Assembly (NCBI GenBank): GCA_944322585.1
Contig: CALUPB010000015.1
Span: forward strand, 1 to 63,390
Direction: 5' to 3'
Source: an uncultured Bacteroidales bacterium
GTDB lineage: Bacteria; Bacteroidota; Bacteroidia; Bacteroidales; UBA932
Length of the DNA: 63,390 nt
Part shown: in pieces, positions 1-8,889 of the stretch
Position numbering within the stretch: position 1 is the stretch's first letter
Layout: every line of letters begins with the position of its first letter
Notes under the pieces: model-generated
Seen by the model: only the letters and a program-made list of their open reading frames with translations
Database searches by the model: none
Told to the model about the DNA's origin: nothing
Program-made: the position numbers and the translations under genes

Positions 1-54
1 CCCTATCAGGGGGATTTCGCGACTGCCCGTCGCGGTCCCTGCGGGACGTTTTAT

Positions 55-85
55 TTGCATTGCTCTCGGCTTCTGCGTATATTTG
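55..85 (+). promoter_or_regulatory. Bacteroidota-type promoter, dispersed module copy
   Basis: TTG at 55-57 and TATATTTG at 78-85 are separated by 20 bp and lie about 29 bp before the ATG at 114. The sequence from about 52 to 86 is nearly the same as two copies upstream of the HAD gene at 25170. Confidence 0.6.
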
Positions 86-113
86 CCTGTCATTAGTGCA
101 GATAATATAAGAT

Positions 114-3100
114 ATGCGTAGATTTTTAATCGGTGCCCTGTTCCTCCTGTGTGCCGGGATGGCAGTGGCGAAAACACAGGCGGATACGGTGAGGATCCTG
201 GCGATCGGCAACAGTTTTTCCCAGGATGCGATAGAACAGAATCTCTATGAACTGGCTCGGGAGGCCGGTATTCCGGTAATCATAGGCAATGCCTATATCG
301 GCGGTTGCTCCATTGAGAGACATGTGATGAATTCGCGTACTGACAAAGCCGAGTATGCCTACAGGAAAATAGGCAAGGGCGGCAGCGGGATAAAGAAAGA
401 ATATCGCGACAGGACGCTTGCGCAGATTATTGCCGACGAGCAGTGGGACTATGTGAGCCTCCAGCAGGCAAGTCCGTTTTCCGGGATGTATGAGACTTAT
501 GAGAAATGGCTTCCGGAACTTTATTCATATGTGAAGGCGCGTGTACCTTCCGATGCGAAGTTCATGCTTCACCAGACATGGGCCTATGCTGCTGGGGCAT
601 CCCATACCGGCTTCCGGAACTATGACAATGACCAGATGAATATGTACAGGGCCATAGTCGAAGCCAATGAACGGGCGGCCAAACTCATAGGGGTAAAGAT
701 CATTGTCCCTTCCGGAACTGCAATACAGAATGCACGGACGTCATTCATCGGTGACAATATGAACAGGGACGGATATCATCTTGACCTGCTTTGGGGCAGG
801 TATACGGCTGCGTGCACATGGTTCGAGAAACTGTTCGGGCACGTGTACGGCAATGCGTGGGCACCGCAGGGCCTGACTCCGGACTATGTGGAAGTGGCCC
901 AGTTCGCGGCGAAAGAGGCGGTCCGTCACCCGGATACTGTTACGGAAATAGACGTGGAGGAGCTGCCGGTAGTCTACAGGGATGCTTCGGCTCCGATAGA
1001 TGAGCGTGTGGAGGATCTGCTTTCCCGTATGACTTTGGCGGAAAAGGTATATCAGTTGAACCAGTATGTGCTGGGGCAGAACGACAATGTGAACAATATA
1101 GGCGAGACAGTAAGTAAATATCCCGGCGAGATCGGATCTCTCATATATTTCGGTGAGAACGCATCGTTAAGAAACGCAATGCAAAAGGAGGCCATGGAGA
1201 ATACACGTCTCGGGATACCGATACTGTTCGGGTTTGATGTGATACACGGTTTCCGGACCGTATATCCGATTCCTCTTGCACAGGCTGCTTCCTGGAATCC
1301 TGTCCTTGCAGGCAAGGCTGCCAGGGTGGCGGCCACCGAGGCGTATTCTGCCGGAATAGACTGGACATTCTCTCCTATGGTGGACATTGCCCGCGACCCC
1401 CGGTGGGGACGTATGGCCGAAGGGTACGGTGAGGATCCTTTCCTCTGTTCCGAATTTTCTTCAGCCACGGTGAAGGCATATCAGGGAGACGACCTTTCGG
1501 CAGAAAACAATATTGCAGCATGTCTGAAGCATTATGTTGGATACGGAGCATCGGAAGCCGGACGGGATTATGTCCCTACAGAGATTTCCCGACAGACCCT
1601 GTGGGATACCTATCTGCCGTCTTTCAAGGCCGGAGTCGAGGCTGGGGCCGTTACCCTTATGAGTTCTTTCAACAATATCAGCGGTACTCCCGGCTCTGCA
1701 AACCATTATACCATGACTGAAGTACTTAAGGAGAAGTGGTCTCATGACGGATTTGTGGTAGCGGACTGGAATGCCGTAGATCAACTTATCAATCAGGGAC
1801 TTGCTTCTGACAGGAAAGAGGCGGCGATGTATGCTTTCAACGCCGGGCTGGATATGGACATGGTGGATGACTGCTATCAGCAGCATCTTGCGGAACTTGT
1901 GTCCGAAGGCAAGGTGACAATGGACAGGGTGGACGATGCTGTCAGACGTGTCCTGAAAGTAAAGTTCATGCTCGGGCTGTTCGACAGACCGTACACTGAA
2001 GAAAAGCCTGAAAGCGAATGGAGCCTTCTTCCTGAAAGTCTTGAGACAGTGGAGCAGCTTGCCCAGGAGACCATGGTGCTCCTGAAGAATGACAGCGGTG
2101 TCCTTCCTCTGAAGCCGGATGTTTCCAGGATTGCCCTGATAGGTCCCATGGCCAAGACTCAGGAGCATCTTCTCGGCTCATGGTCCGGTAAAGGCCGGGC
2201 AGAGGATGTGACAAGCATATATGCCGGACTTGCCGGGATCCTGCCGCAGACACAACTGATATATGCACAAGGATGCGGTTTCGACGGAGACGACATGTCA
2301 GGCTTTGCTGAAGCGGTTGCAGCGGCGGACTCTGCCGACATCGTGATTCTCTGTCTCGGGGAAAAACGCAACTGGAGCGGGGAGAATGCGTCGAGGTCTA
2401 CGGTAGCCTTGCCGTTGATTCAGGAGAAACTTCTTGAAGCAGTAAAGACTGTCGGCAAGCCTGTTGTCGTGCTTCTTTCCAACGGACGGGCACTCGACCT
2501 TACCAGGATTGCTCCGGTGGCGGATGCTGTCCTTGAAATCTGGCAGCCGGGAGTAAGGGCCGGGCAGGCTGTAGCAGGCATCCTTACCGGGAAATACAAT
2601 CCTTCAGGCAAGCTGCCTGTCACTTTCCCTTACACTACGGGACAGATACCGATATATTACAATCACCGCAACAGCGGGCGTCGCGGTACTCAGGGGCTGT
2701 ACCAGGATATCCAGAGCACTCCGATGTATGAATTCGGCTACGGCCTCAGCTATACGGACTTCGAGTACGGTCCTCTGACAGTAAGTGTTATGGAAGCAGA
2801 TGATGCCGGAGCTGGCGTGTCTTCTTCGGCTTCCCCGGAAGCAGCGTCTTCCAGTACTTCTTTGTCTGGGACGGTTTCTTCAGAGTCTTCTTCATCCGGG
2901 GCGGCTTCATTTGTGACTTCTTCCGACGGTACCGGAGAGGACAATGTGCTGCATTTCACTCGCGAGCAGAAGCTGACAGCTACCGTGACAGTCACGAATA
3001 CCGGTGACAGGGATGGCAAGGAAGTCGTGCAGTGGTATATCTGCGACCCTTACAGCTACATTACCAGGCCTGTGAAAGAGCTGAAACATTTCGAGAAACA

Positions 3101-3254
3101 GCTTATAAAGGCGGGCGAGAGTCGTACATTCACTTTCGAGATTGATCCGGTGCGCGACCTCGGTTTTGTGGACAGCGAGGGCAATCCTTTCCTTGAAGCG
3201 GGTGACTATTACATTATTGTGAACAATCAGAAAGTCCGGCTGCACCTCGACTGA
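114..3254 (+). CDS. DUF4886 (SGNH-like) / glycoside hydrolase family 3 fusion protein
   Basis: Secreted bifunctional carbohydrate-active enzyme of 1046 residues. A signal peptide covers residues 1-19. An SGNH-type DUF4886 domain follows, with the Ser motif GNSFS at 32-36 and the His motif DGYHLD around residue 222. A complete GH3 beta-glycosidase starts near residue 288. It shows the GEDPF motif, KHYVGYG, the nucleophile Asp551 in VADWNA and a likely acid/base Glu757 in SGENASR. A fibronectin-III-like domain ends the protein. A Ser-rich stretch at about residues 899-942 interrupts the GH3/FnIII boundary and looks like a flexible linker. GH3 enzymes remove terminal beta-linked sugars. The SGNH part may be an esterase that de-esterifies the same glycan, which is inference. 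The gene stands alone upstream of a long repeat array. Confidence 0.85.
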   Translation: MRRFLIGALFLLCAGMAVAKTQADTVRILAIGNSFSQDAIEQNLYELAREAGIPVIIGNAYIGGCSIERHVMNSRTDKAEYAYRKIGKGGSGIKKEYRDRTLAQIIADEQWDYVSLQQASPFSGMYETYEKWLPELYSYVKARVPSDAKFMLHQTWAYAAGASHTGFRNYDNDQMNMYRAIVEANERAAKLIGVKIIVPSGTAIQNARTSFIGDNMNRDGYHLDLLWGRYTAACTWFEKLFGHVYGNAWAPQGLTPDYVEVAQFAAKEAVRHPDTVTEIDVEELPVVYRDASAPIDERVEDLLSRMTLAEKVYQLNQYVLGQNDNVNNIGETVSKYPGEIGSLIYFGENASLRNAMQKEAMENTRLGIPILFGFDVIHGFRTVYPIPLAQAASWNPVLAGKAARVAATEAYSAGIDWTFSPMVDIARDPRWGRMAEGYGEDPFLCSEFSSATVKAYQGDDLSAENNIAACLKHYVGYGASEAGRDYVPTEISRQTLWDTYLPSFKAGVEAGAVTLMSSFNNISGTPGSANHYTMTEVLKEKWSHDGFVVADWNAVDQLINQGLASDRKEAAMYAFNAGLDMDMVDDCYQQHLAELVSEGKVTMDRVDDAVRRVLKVKFMLGLFDRPYTEEKPESEWSLLPESLETVEQLAQETMVLLKNDSGVLPLKPDVSRIALIGPMAKTQEHLLGSWSGKGRAEDVTSIYAGLAGILPQTQLIYAQGCGFDGDDMSGFAEAVAAADSADIVILCLGEKRNWSGENASRSTVALPLIQEKLLEAVKTVGKPVVVLLSNGRALDLTRIAPVADAVLEIWQPGVRAGQAVAGILTGKYNPSGKLPVTFPYTTGQIPIYYNHRNSGRRGTQGLYQDIQSTPMYEFGYGLSYTDFEYGPLTVSVMEADDAGAGVSSSASPEAASSSTSLSGTVSSESSSSGAASFVTSSDGTGEDNVLHFTREQKLTATVTVTNTGDRDGKEVVQWYICDPYSYITRPVKELKHFEKQLIKAGESRTFTFEIDPVRDLGFVDSEGNPFLEAGDYYIIVNNQKVRLHLD

Positions 3255-3399
3255 GAAACTGTTTTAATTTATCGAGCCCGGAGTTCGGAATGAGTGATTT
3301 CGACAAATATATCCGGCAAGTCTTCCCGGACCGTCAAGCGAATGACCCCTTCTCTGATAGAGCGTGGCTTGCTGGAACGGGAAAAGGAACGGGAAATGG

Positions 3400-4490
3400 G
3401 TTGTCAAAAATATAGATTCGGATCGCTGAATTCCCATTTATGAGACAAGGTTCCGCGGACATCCGGTGCACCAGGACATGAAGCTTTTGTCGACTTGGCT
3501 GTTCGACAGTTGATTGTACCTGAATTTCAGGTGTAATGCAGTTATGCACATTTGGGAATGAAGTTTTTGCTGAATTGGCTGTACTACAGTTGATTATGTC
3601 TGAGTGCGAATCCCAAGTTAAATGAGATTGTAAAGTGCGAAGATGTAAGGGATGAGTGCTGCCACCTGATTGCGTTTGAGTGTGAATTCCCGGGTAACGC
3701 AATTAAGCACACCTGGAAATGACCATTCGTTTTAGTTGGCTGACGTATAATTGGTTATGTTAAAATGTGCATTCCAGGTGTAACACAATTGCGCACACCT
3801 GGAATGCTCGGAGTGCACCGCACGGCTCCCTGACCCGGATTCCTCCTTCCTGGTGTGCCATGAACTGTGACACCTGGAACTGACCAATCTTTGTAATCCG
3901 CAACAATTCACGCAATTATGTCTATTGCTTAATTCCAGGTGTGCATCAATCTGTGAGCAACTTCCAGAAGAGGAACACTACCATACTATAGCAGTATAAT
4001 GGGATGGGTGTGCCAGGTCTGTCAAAATCATGCAGACCTGGAACGGTGACCTGCCTTGGAGTGGCCTCTGACGGGGATGGATGTTCCCGGTCTGTCAAAG
4101 TCGTGCAGACCTGGAACGGTGATCGGCCTTGGAGCTGCCTCCAGCATGGGTAGGTGTGCCAGGTCTGTCAAAATCATGCAGACCTGGAACGGTGACCTGC
4201 CTTGGAGTGGCCTCTGACGGGGATGGATGTTCCCGGTCTGTCAAAGTCGCGCAGACCTGGAACGGTGGTATGCCTTGGAGTGGCTTCTAACAGGTACGGG
4301 TGTGCCAGGTCTGTCAGAACCGTGCAGACCTGGAACGGTGGTATGCCTTGGAGTGGCTTCTAACAGGTACGGGTGTGCCAGGTTTGTCGGAAACGCGTAG
4401 ACCTGGAACGGTGGTATGCCTTGGAGTGGTCTCTGACGGGGATGGGTGTGCCAAGTCTGTCGAAATCATACAGACCTGGAACGCTGGGAT
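3400..4490. repeat. Two-phase tandem array of hairpin-forming repeats
   Basis: From about 4003 to 4490 there are seven units with an exact 73-bp period (the GGT of CCAGGTCTG falls at 4016, 4089, 4162, 4235, 4308 and 4381; its diverged AGT at 4454). Each holds an inverted repeat CCAGGTCTG / CAGACCTGG with an 11-nt loop. Units 1-2 and 3-4 form a near-identical 146-bp dimer. Upstream, from about 3400 to 3970, older units of roughly 75-87 bp keep a related hairpin. The best is at 3773-3807, with arms ATTCCAGGTGT / ACACCTGGAAT. The period is not a multiple of three and no credible gene lies here. Confidence 0.9.
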
Positions 4491-4611
4491 GAAGGATACT
4501 GTCCTTTAATAGGGATAAGAGACTGCGGGGATTGCGCAGTGAAGATGCCGCTTGATAAAGGGAAAACCGGATACGGAATCATGCATGTCCGTGCATGAAT
4601 GCAACCATGTC

Positions 4612-4640
4612 TTGGGAACCGGGAAGTTTTGCTATCTTTG
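4612..4640 (+). promoter_or_regulatory. Promoter for the GH88 gene
   Basis: TTG at 4612-4614 and TATCTTTG at 4633-4640, 18 bp apart, end 21 bp before the ATG at 4662. This matches the -33/-7 pattern of Bacteroidota sigma factor. It lies just downstream of the repeat array. Confidence 0.65.
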
Positions 4641-4661
4641 CAGAAACAAAATTGATTTGAA

Positions 4662-5867
4662 ATGAAAAGATTATCTTTATTGCTCCTGCCTTTGTGCGCG
4701 TCTCTGTGCTCGTGCACGAAAGAAGAGGCCATGGAGACCCTTACAGACAGGGTTTTCGACCGGGCGGCAGAACAGCTTGTACTTCTGGACAAAAATCTTG
4801 AAGAAGGAGAATGTCCGCGTTATGCGGATGCGGACGGGAAACTTGTGACTTCCGACATCTGGTGGTGGTGTTCCGGATTCTATCCAGGCTCCCTGTGGCT
4901 TGTATATGAGTATACCGGAAATGAGGACATCAGGGCCCTTGCGGAGAAACATACCGTGATATTGGATACATTGCAGTTCAGGACGAATGACCATGATGTC
5001 GGTTTTCAGTTGAACTGCAGCTACGGCAATGCATTGAGGCTGACCGGGAATCAGAACTATGTCGGGGTGCTGTGCAACGGTGCCCGGTCACTTGCAACGC
5101 GTTTCAATCCGGCGGTGGGATGTACCCGCAGCTGGGATCCTGCTCCGGACCATATCGCAGCATGGAAATTCCCCGTCATTATCGACAATATGATGAATCT
5201 GGAACTTCTTCTCAAAGGCGCGGAACTTTCGGAAGAAGATTCTTTGAGACAGGTCGCCGAAAGCCATGCGATGACGACGATGAAGAACCATTACAGGTCG
5301 GATGGAAGCTGTTTCCATCTTGTGGATTACGACCCGGAGACCGGAGCCGTGCTGAGACAGCAGACCGTCCAGGGTTTTGCCGACTGGTCAGCATGGGCCC
5401 GCGGGCAGGCCTGGGGGCTGTACGGCTATACAATGATGTACCAATACACAGGCAAGGATGTGTATCTTGCACAGGCGGAGAAGATTGCTGACTACCTCAT
5501 CCCGCGTCTGCCTGAGGACGGAGTGCCTTACTGGGACTTCGATTCGGATCTCGTCCCGGATGACCTGCGGGATGTATCGGCAGGGGCCATTATGGCAAGT
5601 GCACTCGTACGGCTCAGTGCATATGCTCCGGAGGAGAAGGCGGCAGGATATCTCGGAACAGCGGAAAGGATTATCCGGACTCTCGCTTCGGATGAGTATC
5701 TTGCGCAGCCAGGGGAGCAGTGCGGTTTCCTGTTGAAACACAGTGTGGGCAACAAGCCGGGCAATGTCGAGGTGGATGTGCCTCTGACTTATGCGGACTA
5801 TTATTTTTTAGAGGCATTGTTGAGGTACAGGGAAATACCTCATAAAATTTATAATGACAAAAATTAA
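4662..5867 (+). CDS. Glycoside hydrolase family 88, unsaturated glucuronyl hydrolase (lipoprotein)
   Basis: A 401-residue (alpha/alpha)6-barrel hydrolase that removes the unsaturated uronic acid left by polysaccharide lyases. The N-terminus is a lipoprotein signal ending in SLCSC, so the enzyme is probably anchored in the periplasm or outer membrane. The two catalytic-type Asp residues are visible: Asp112 in NDHDVGFQ and Asp175 in IIDNMMNLE. The conserved ARGQAWGLYGY segment follows. The length is normal for the family. The next gene, a GH3, starts 12 bp downstream, so the two are likely co-transcribed. The presence of GH88 suggests that the target glycan contains uronic acid; no lyase is seen in this window. 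Confidence 0.88.
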   Translation: MKRLSLLLLPLCASLCSCTKEEAMETLTDRVFDRAAEQLVLLDKNLEEGECPRYADADGKLVTSDIWWWCSGFYPGSLWLVYEYTGNEDIRALAEKHTVILDTLQFRTNDHDVGFQLNCSYGNALRLTGNQNYVGVLCNGARSLATRFNPAVGCTRSWDPAPDHIAAWKFPVIIDNMMNLELLLKGAELSEEDSLRQVAESHAMTTMKNHYRSDGSCFHLVDYDPETGAVLRQQTVQGFADWSAWARGQAWGLYGYTMMYQYTGKDVYLAQAEKIADYLIPRLPEDGVPYWDFDSDLVPDDLRDVSAGAIMASALVRLSAYAPEEKAAGYLGTAERIIRTLASDEYLAQPGEQCGFLLKHSVGNKPGNVEVDVPLTYADYYFLEALLRYREIPHKIYNDKN

Positions 5868-5879
5868 AGCAGCTTCTAA

Positions 5880-8786
5880 ATGAGAAGTATGATGTTTATG
5901 GCGGTCTTTACCGCTGCGTGTTATATGTCTGCGGTGTCTCTGTCCGGTGCCGTGGCGGGAGATTACCGGCTCTGTGCCGGATCCGGAGAGCGGATTTCAG
6001 GTGAGCCTGCCTGTTTCGGGGATGGATCGGGGACGGAGACAGGCAATGCCTGGGAATCGACTTTCGGAGCGGCTGCCAATGGCGATAACCTGACTCCCGA
6101 GGTGGTTGCCGGGACCGAGGAATGGATTTCAGGTATGCCTGCCCGTACCGTGGATGGATCGTTAACGGAGACAGCTGATGCCGGGAAAACGGAGACCGGA
6201 GCGGCTGTTGATGCCGGGAAAACGGAGACCGGAGCGGCTGTTGATGCCGGGAAAACGGACTCCGGGATGTCTGTCAATGCCGGGGAAACAATTACGGTGA
6301 CGGACGGCAGTACAGAAGCATCCACCGCAGTCAGTGCTGAAGACGTTCCGGACAAAGTCGTCATAACGGGTGCGGACAGTCTCAGGGCGGCAGAACTCGT
6401 CTCGAAGATGACTCTTGAGGAGAAGATAGATTATATCGCAGGGGTGAAATCATTCATCCTGCGTCCGGTAGAGCGTCTCGGAATTCCTGAAATCCGGCTT
6501 GCCGACGGTCCTCAGGGCATAAGGAACAATACGAAAAGCACCCTCTATCCTTGCGGGATACTTGCCGCCGCGACATGGAACAGGACTCTTGCAGAAAGGT
6601 TCGGCCACGGACTCGGACAGGATGCCCGGGCCAGGGGAGTACACATTCTGCTCGGGCCGGGGGTGAACATCTACCGCGCTCCGATGTGCGGAAGGAATTA
6701 CGAGTACATGGGTGAAGACCCGTACCTGACTTCCGAGACGGCAAAGCATTACATCCTCGGTGTCCAGGAGGAAGGCGTGATGGCAGTAGTGAAGCATTTC
6801 GCTGCGAACAACCAACTGGAATACATGCGTCACAGCGCCAGTTCGGATGTGGACGAACGTACGCTGAATGAAATCTATTTCCCGGCATTCCGCAAGGCCG
6901 TGCAGGAAGCAGGAGCCGGTTCCGTGATGGACGCATACAATCTTCTGTGGGGACAGCACTGCACGGAGAATCCGTATCTGAATATAGAGGTGCTCCGCAA
7001 CAGGTGGGGATTCAAGGGGATAGTCATGTCCGACTGGACTTCCGTATATTCGTCTTCCGGGGCGGCCAATGCCGGACTCGATCTCGAATGCCCTGTGGGC
7101 GTGTATTTTACAAGGGACAGACTCTTGCCTCTTATAGAGAACGGCGTAGTAAGCGAAAGGACGATAGACGAGAAGGTGCAGCATCTGCTCCAGACTTTCA
7201 GCGCATTCGGTTTTCTCGACAGAACGCAGAAGGATACGACGATTGCTCTCGACAATGCGGCATCACGGCAGACGGCCCTTGACATAGCCCGAGAAGGCAT
7301 AGTCCTTCTGAAGAATGAGGATGGCAACCTGCCGGTCGGGAAACGGGACAGGATACTGGTGATGGGACCCAACGCCGATGTGATAACCACCGGTGGCGGC
7401 AGCGGTTTCGTTACCCCGTATTCCACCGTGTCGGTCTATCGGGGGCTCTCGGCCGTGCATGGCGGTTCTAAGGTGTCTCTGCTTTCTGACGGGGAGCTTT
7501 ATCGGGACATTCTCGAAGAGGTTTTCACAGACAGGACATATTCCAGCGGAGGCTTCAGGGCGGACTATTACTGCAATGTCAGACCGGAAGGAGATGTTTT
7601 CAGGACAGTGACTGAGACGGATCCTTCGCATTCATGGGGGTATTCCGGCCCGTTCGAAGGCATGCCGGAGGACAAGTTCTCGGTGCGCTGGAGCGGAGTC
7701 TACAGGGCTGACAGGGACGGCATCGTCAGGGTGCAGATGGCCGGTGATGACGGTTACAGACTGTTTGTGAACGGAAAGAATACAGGCGGGGACTGGGGGA
7801 ACCATTCCCTCAGTAACAGGGCGGTATTCTTCGATGTGAAGGCCGGGATGGAATATGAACTCGTTTTCGAGTTCTTCGACAATGCAGGTGAGGCCAAGGT
7901 AGTGTTCGATATGGGTATAATGGATGAAACGGTGTTGGAGAAGGCCCTGTCAGAGGCGTCGGAAGTCGTATTCTGCGCGGGATTCAACAGCAGTACGGAA
8001 GGAGAAGGCTGGGAGCGGACATTTGCCTTGCCGAAAGACCAGACAGACCTTATTTCAAGGGTGACTTCCCTGCATGACCGTGTCACTGTGGTCCTGAATG
8101 CCGGAGGAGGAGTTGATTTCAGCGGCTGGTCGGACGAAGTGGAGTCCGTGCTTATGGCCTGGTATCCAGGTCAGGAGGGCGGAACTGCCGTTGCCGAGAT
8201 ACTTACCGGAAGGATCTCTCCGAGCGGCAGGCTTCCGATATCCATCGAAAAGACATGGGAAGACAATCCCGTACATGACAGCTATTACGCAAACAAGGCC
8301 AAAAGGGTGACTTATACGGAAGGGGTGTTCGTCGGTTACAGAGGCTATGACCGGAGACTCGATGCGGAAGAAGTGTGGAGGACAGGGAAATCTCTCGACA
8401 AGGGACTTGCATATCCGTTCGGTTACGGACTTTCCTACACTACGTTCGAATATGGCGGACTTTCCGTTAGGAAACTCGGAGAGAACATGGTCGAGGTAAG
8501 TTTCGATGTGACCAATACCGGCAGGATGGAGGCTTCCGAGACAGCCCAGATTTATGTGGGCGATGTGGAGGCTTCCGTCCCGAGACCGCTGAAAGAACTG
8601 AAAGGGTATGAAAAAATCCGGCTCGAACCGGGACAGACCGGACATGTCACTGTAGTCCTGGACGGGGAGGCATTCTCGTTTTTCGATGTGAATTCCGGAA
8701 AATTCATCGTCGAACCCGGACTCTTCAGGATATATGTCGGCCCTTCATCGGCTGATCTTCCTCTCAGGACTGAAATAATGCTGTGA
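5880..8786 (+). CDS. Glycoside hydrolase family 3 with PA14 insert
   Basis: A 968-residue secreted GH3 beta-glycosidase. The start follows the GH88 stop by 12 bp and gives a signal-like N-terminus. Residues 27-155 are unusual low-complexity sequence rich in Gly, Thr, Glu and Ala, including three 11-residue repeats of the type DAGKTETGAAV at 100-132. The catalytic domain begins near residue 165, with RLADGPQGIRN, GPGVNIYRAP, YMGEDPY, KHFAANNQ and the nucleophile Asp385 in MSDWTS. A PA14 domain (about 555-695) is inserted in the second GH3 domain, as in PA14-containing beta-glucosidases. Candidate acid/base Glu residues lie at 707-712. A fibronectin-III-like domain ends the protein. Confidence 0.85.
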   Translation: MRSMMFMAVFTAACYMSAVSLSGAVAGDYRLCAGSGERISGEPACFGDGSGTETGNAWESTFGAAANGDNLTPEVVAGTEEWISGMPARTVDGSLTETADAGKTETGAAVDAGKTETGAAVDAGKTDSGMSVNAGETITVTDGSTEASTAVSAEDVPDKVVITGADSLRAAELVSKMTLEEKIDYIAGVKSFILRPVERLGIPEIRLADGPQGIRNNTKSTLYPCGILAAATWNRTLAERFGHGLGQDARARGVHILLGPGVNIYRAPMCGRNYEYMGEDPYLTSETAKHYILGVQEEGVMAVVKHFAANNQLEYMRHSASSDVDERTLNEIYFPAFRKAVQEAGAGSVMDAYNLLWGQHCTENPYLNIEVLRNRWGFKGIVMSDWTSVYSSSGAANAGLDLECPVGVYFTRDRLLPLIENGVVSERTIDEKVQHLLQTFSAFGFLDRTQKDTTIALDNAASRQTALDIAREGIVLLKNEDGNLPVGKRDRILVMGPNADVITTGGGSGFVTPYSTVSVYRGLSAVHGGSKVSLLSDGELYRDILEEVFTDRTYSSGGFRADYYCNVRPEGDVFRTVTETDPSHSWGYSGPFEGMPEDKFSVRWSGVYRADRDGIVRVQMAGDDGYRLFVNGKNTGGDWGNHSLSNRAVFFDVKAGMEYELVFEFFDNAGEAKVVFDMGIMDETVLEKALSEASEVVFCAGFNSSTEGEGWERTFALPKDQTDLISRVTSLHDRVTVVLNAGGGVDFSGWSDEVESVLMAWYPGQEGGTAVAEILTGRISPSGRLPISIEKTWEDNPVHDSYYANKAKRVTYTEGVFVGYRGYDRRLDAEEVWRTGKSLDKGLAYPFGYGLSYTTFEYGGLSVRKLGENMVEVSFDVTNTGRMEASETAQIYVGDVEASVPRPLKELKGYEKIRLEPGQTGHVTVVLDGEAFSFFDVNSGKFIVEPGLFRIYVGPSSADLPLRTEIML
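6177..6275 (+). repeat. Three 33-bp tandem repeats inside the GH3 gene
   Basis: Units at 6177-6209, 6210-6242 and 6243-6275. The first two are identical in protein (DAGKTETGAAV); the third is DAGKTDSGMSV and is followed by a weaker fourth. The unit length keeps the reading frame. Confidence 0.8.
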
Positions 8787-8889
8787 AAAAACTGCCTGTC
8801 CATGCAAGATTTTTCCATAACCGGATTTTATTATCCGGACAGTGGAAATTATATTTGACGGTTCGGGCCGGACCTATGCAAGAGTAATT

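Noticed and set aside
3334-3702. 122-residue minus-strand frame in the array
   Set aside because: It covers the older hairpin units; composition follows the repeats and no family is recognisable.
4003-4490. CRISPR array
   Set aside because: The sequence between hairpins is conserved across units, the unit length is constant at 73 bp, and no cas genes are nearby.
4300-4509. 69-residue plus-strand frame in the repeat array
   Set aside because: It is made of the 73-bp repeat read in shifting frames; the period is not a multiple of three and no start signal is present.
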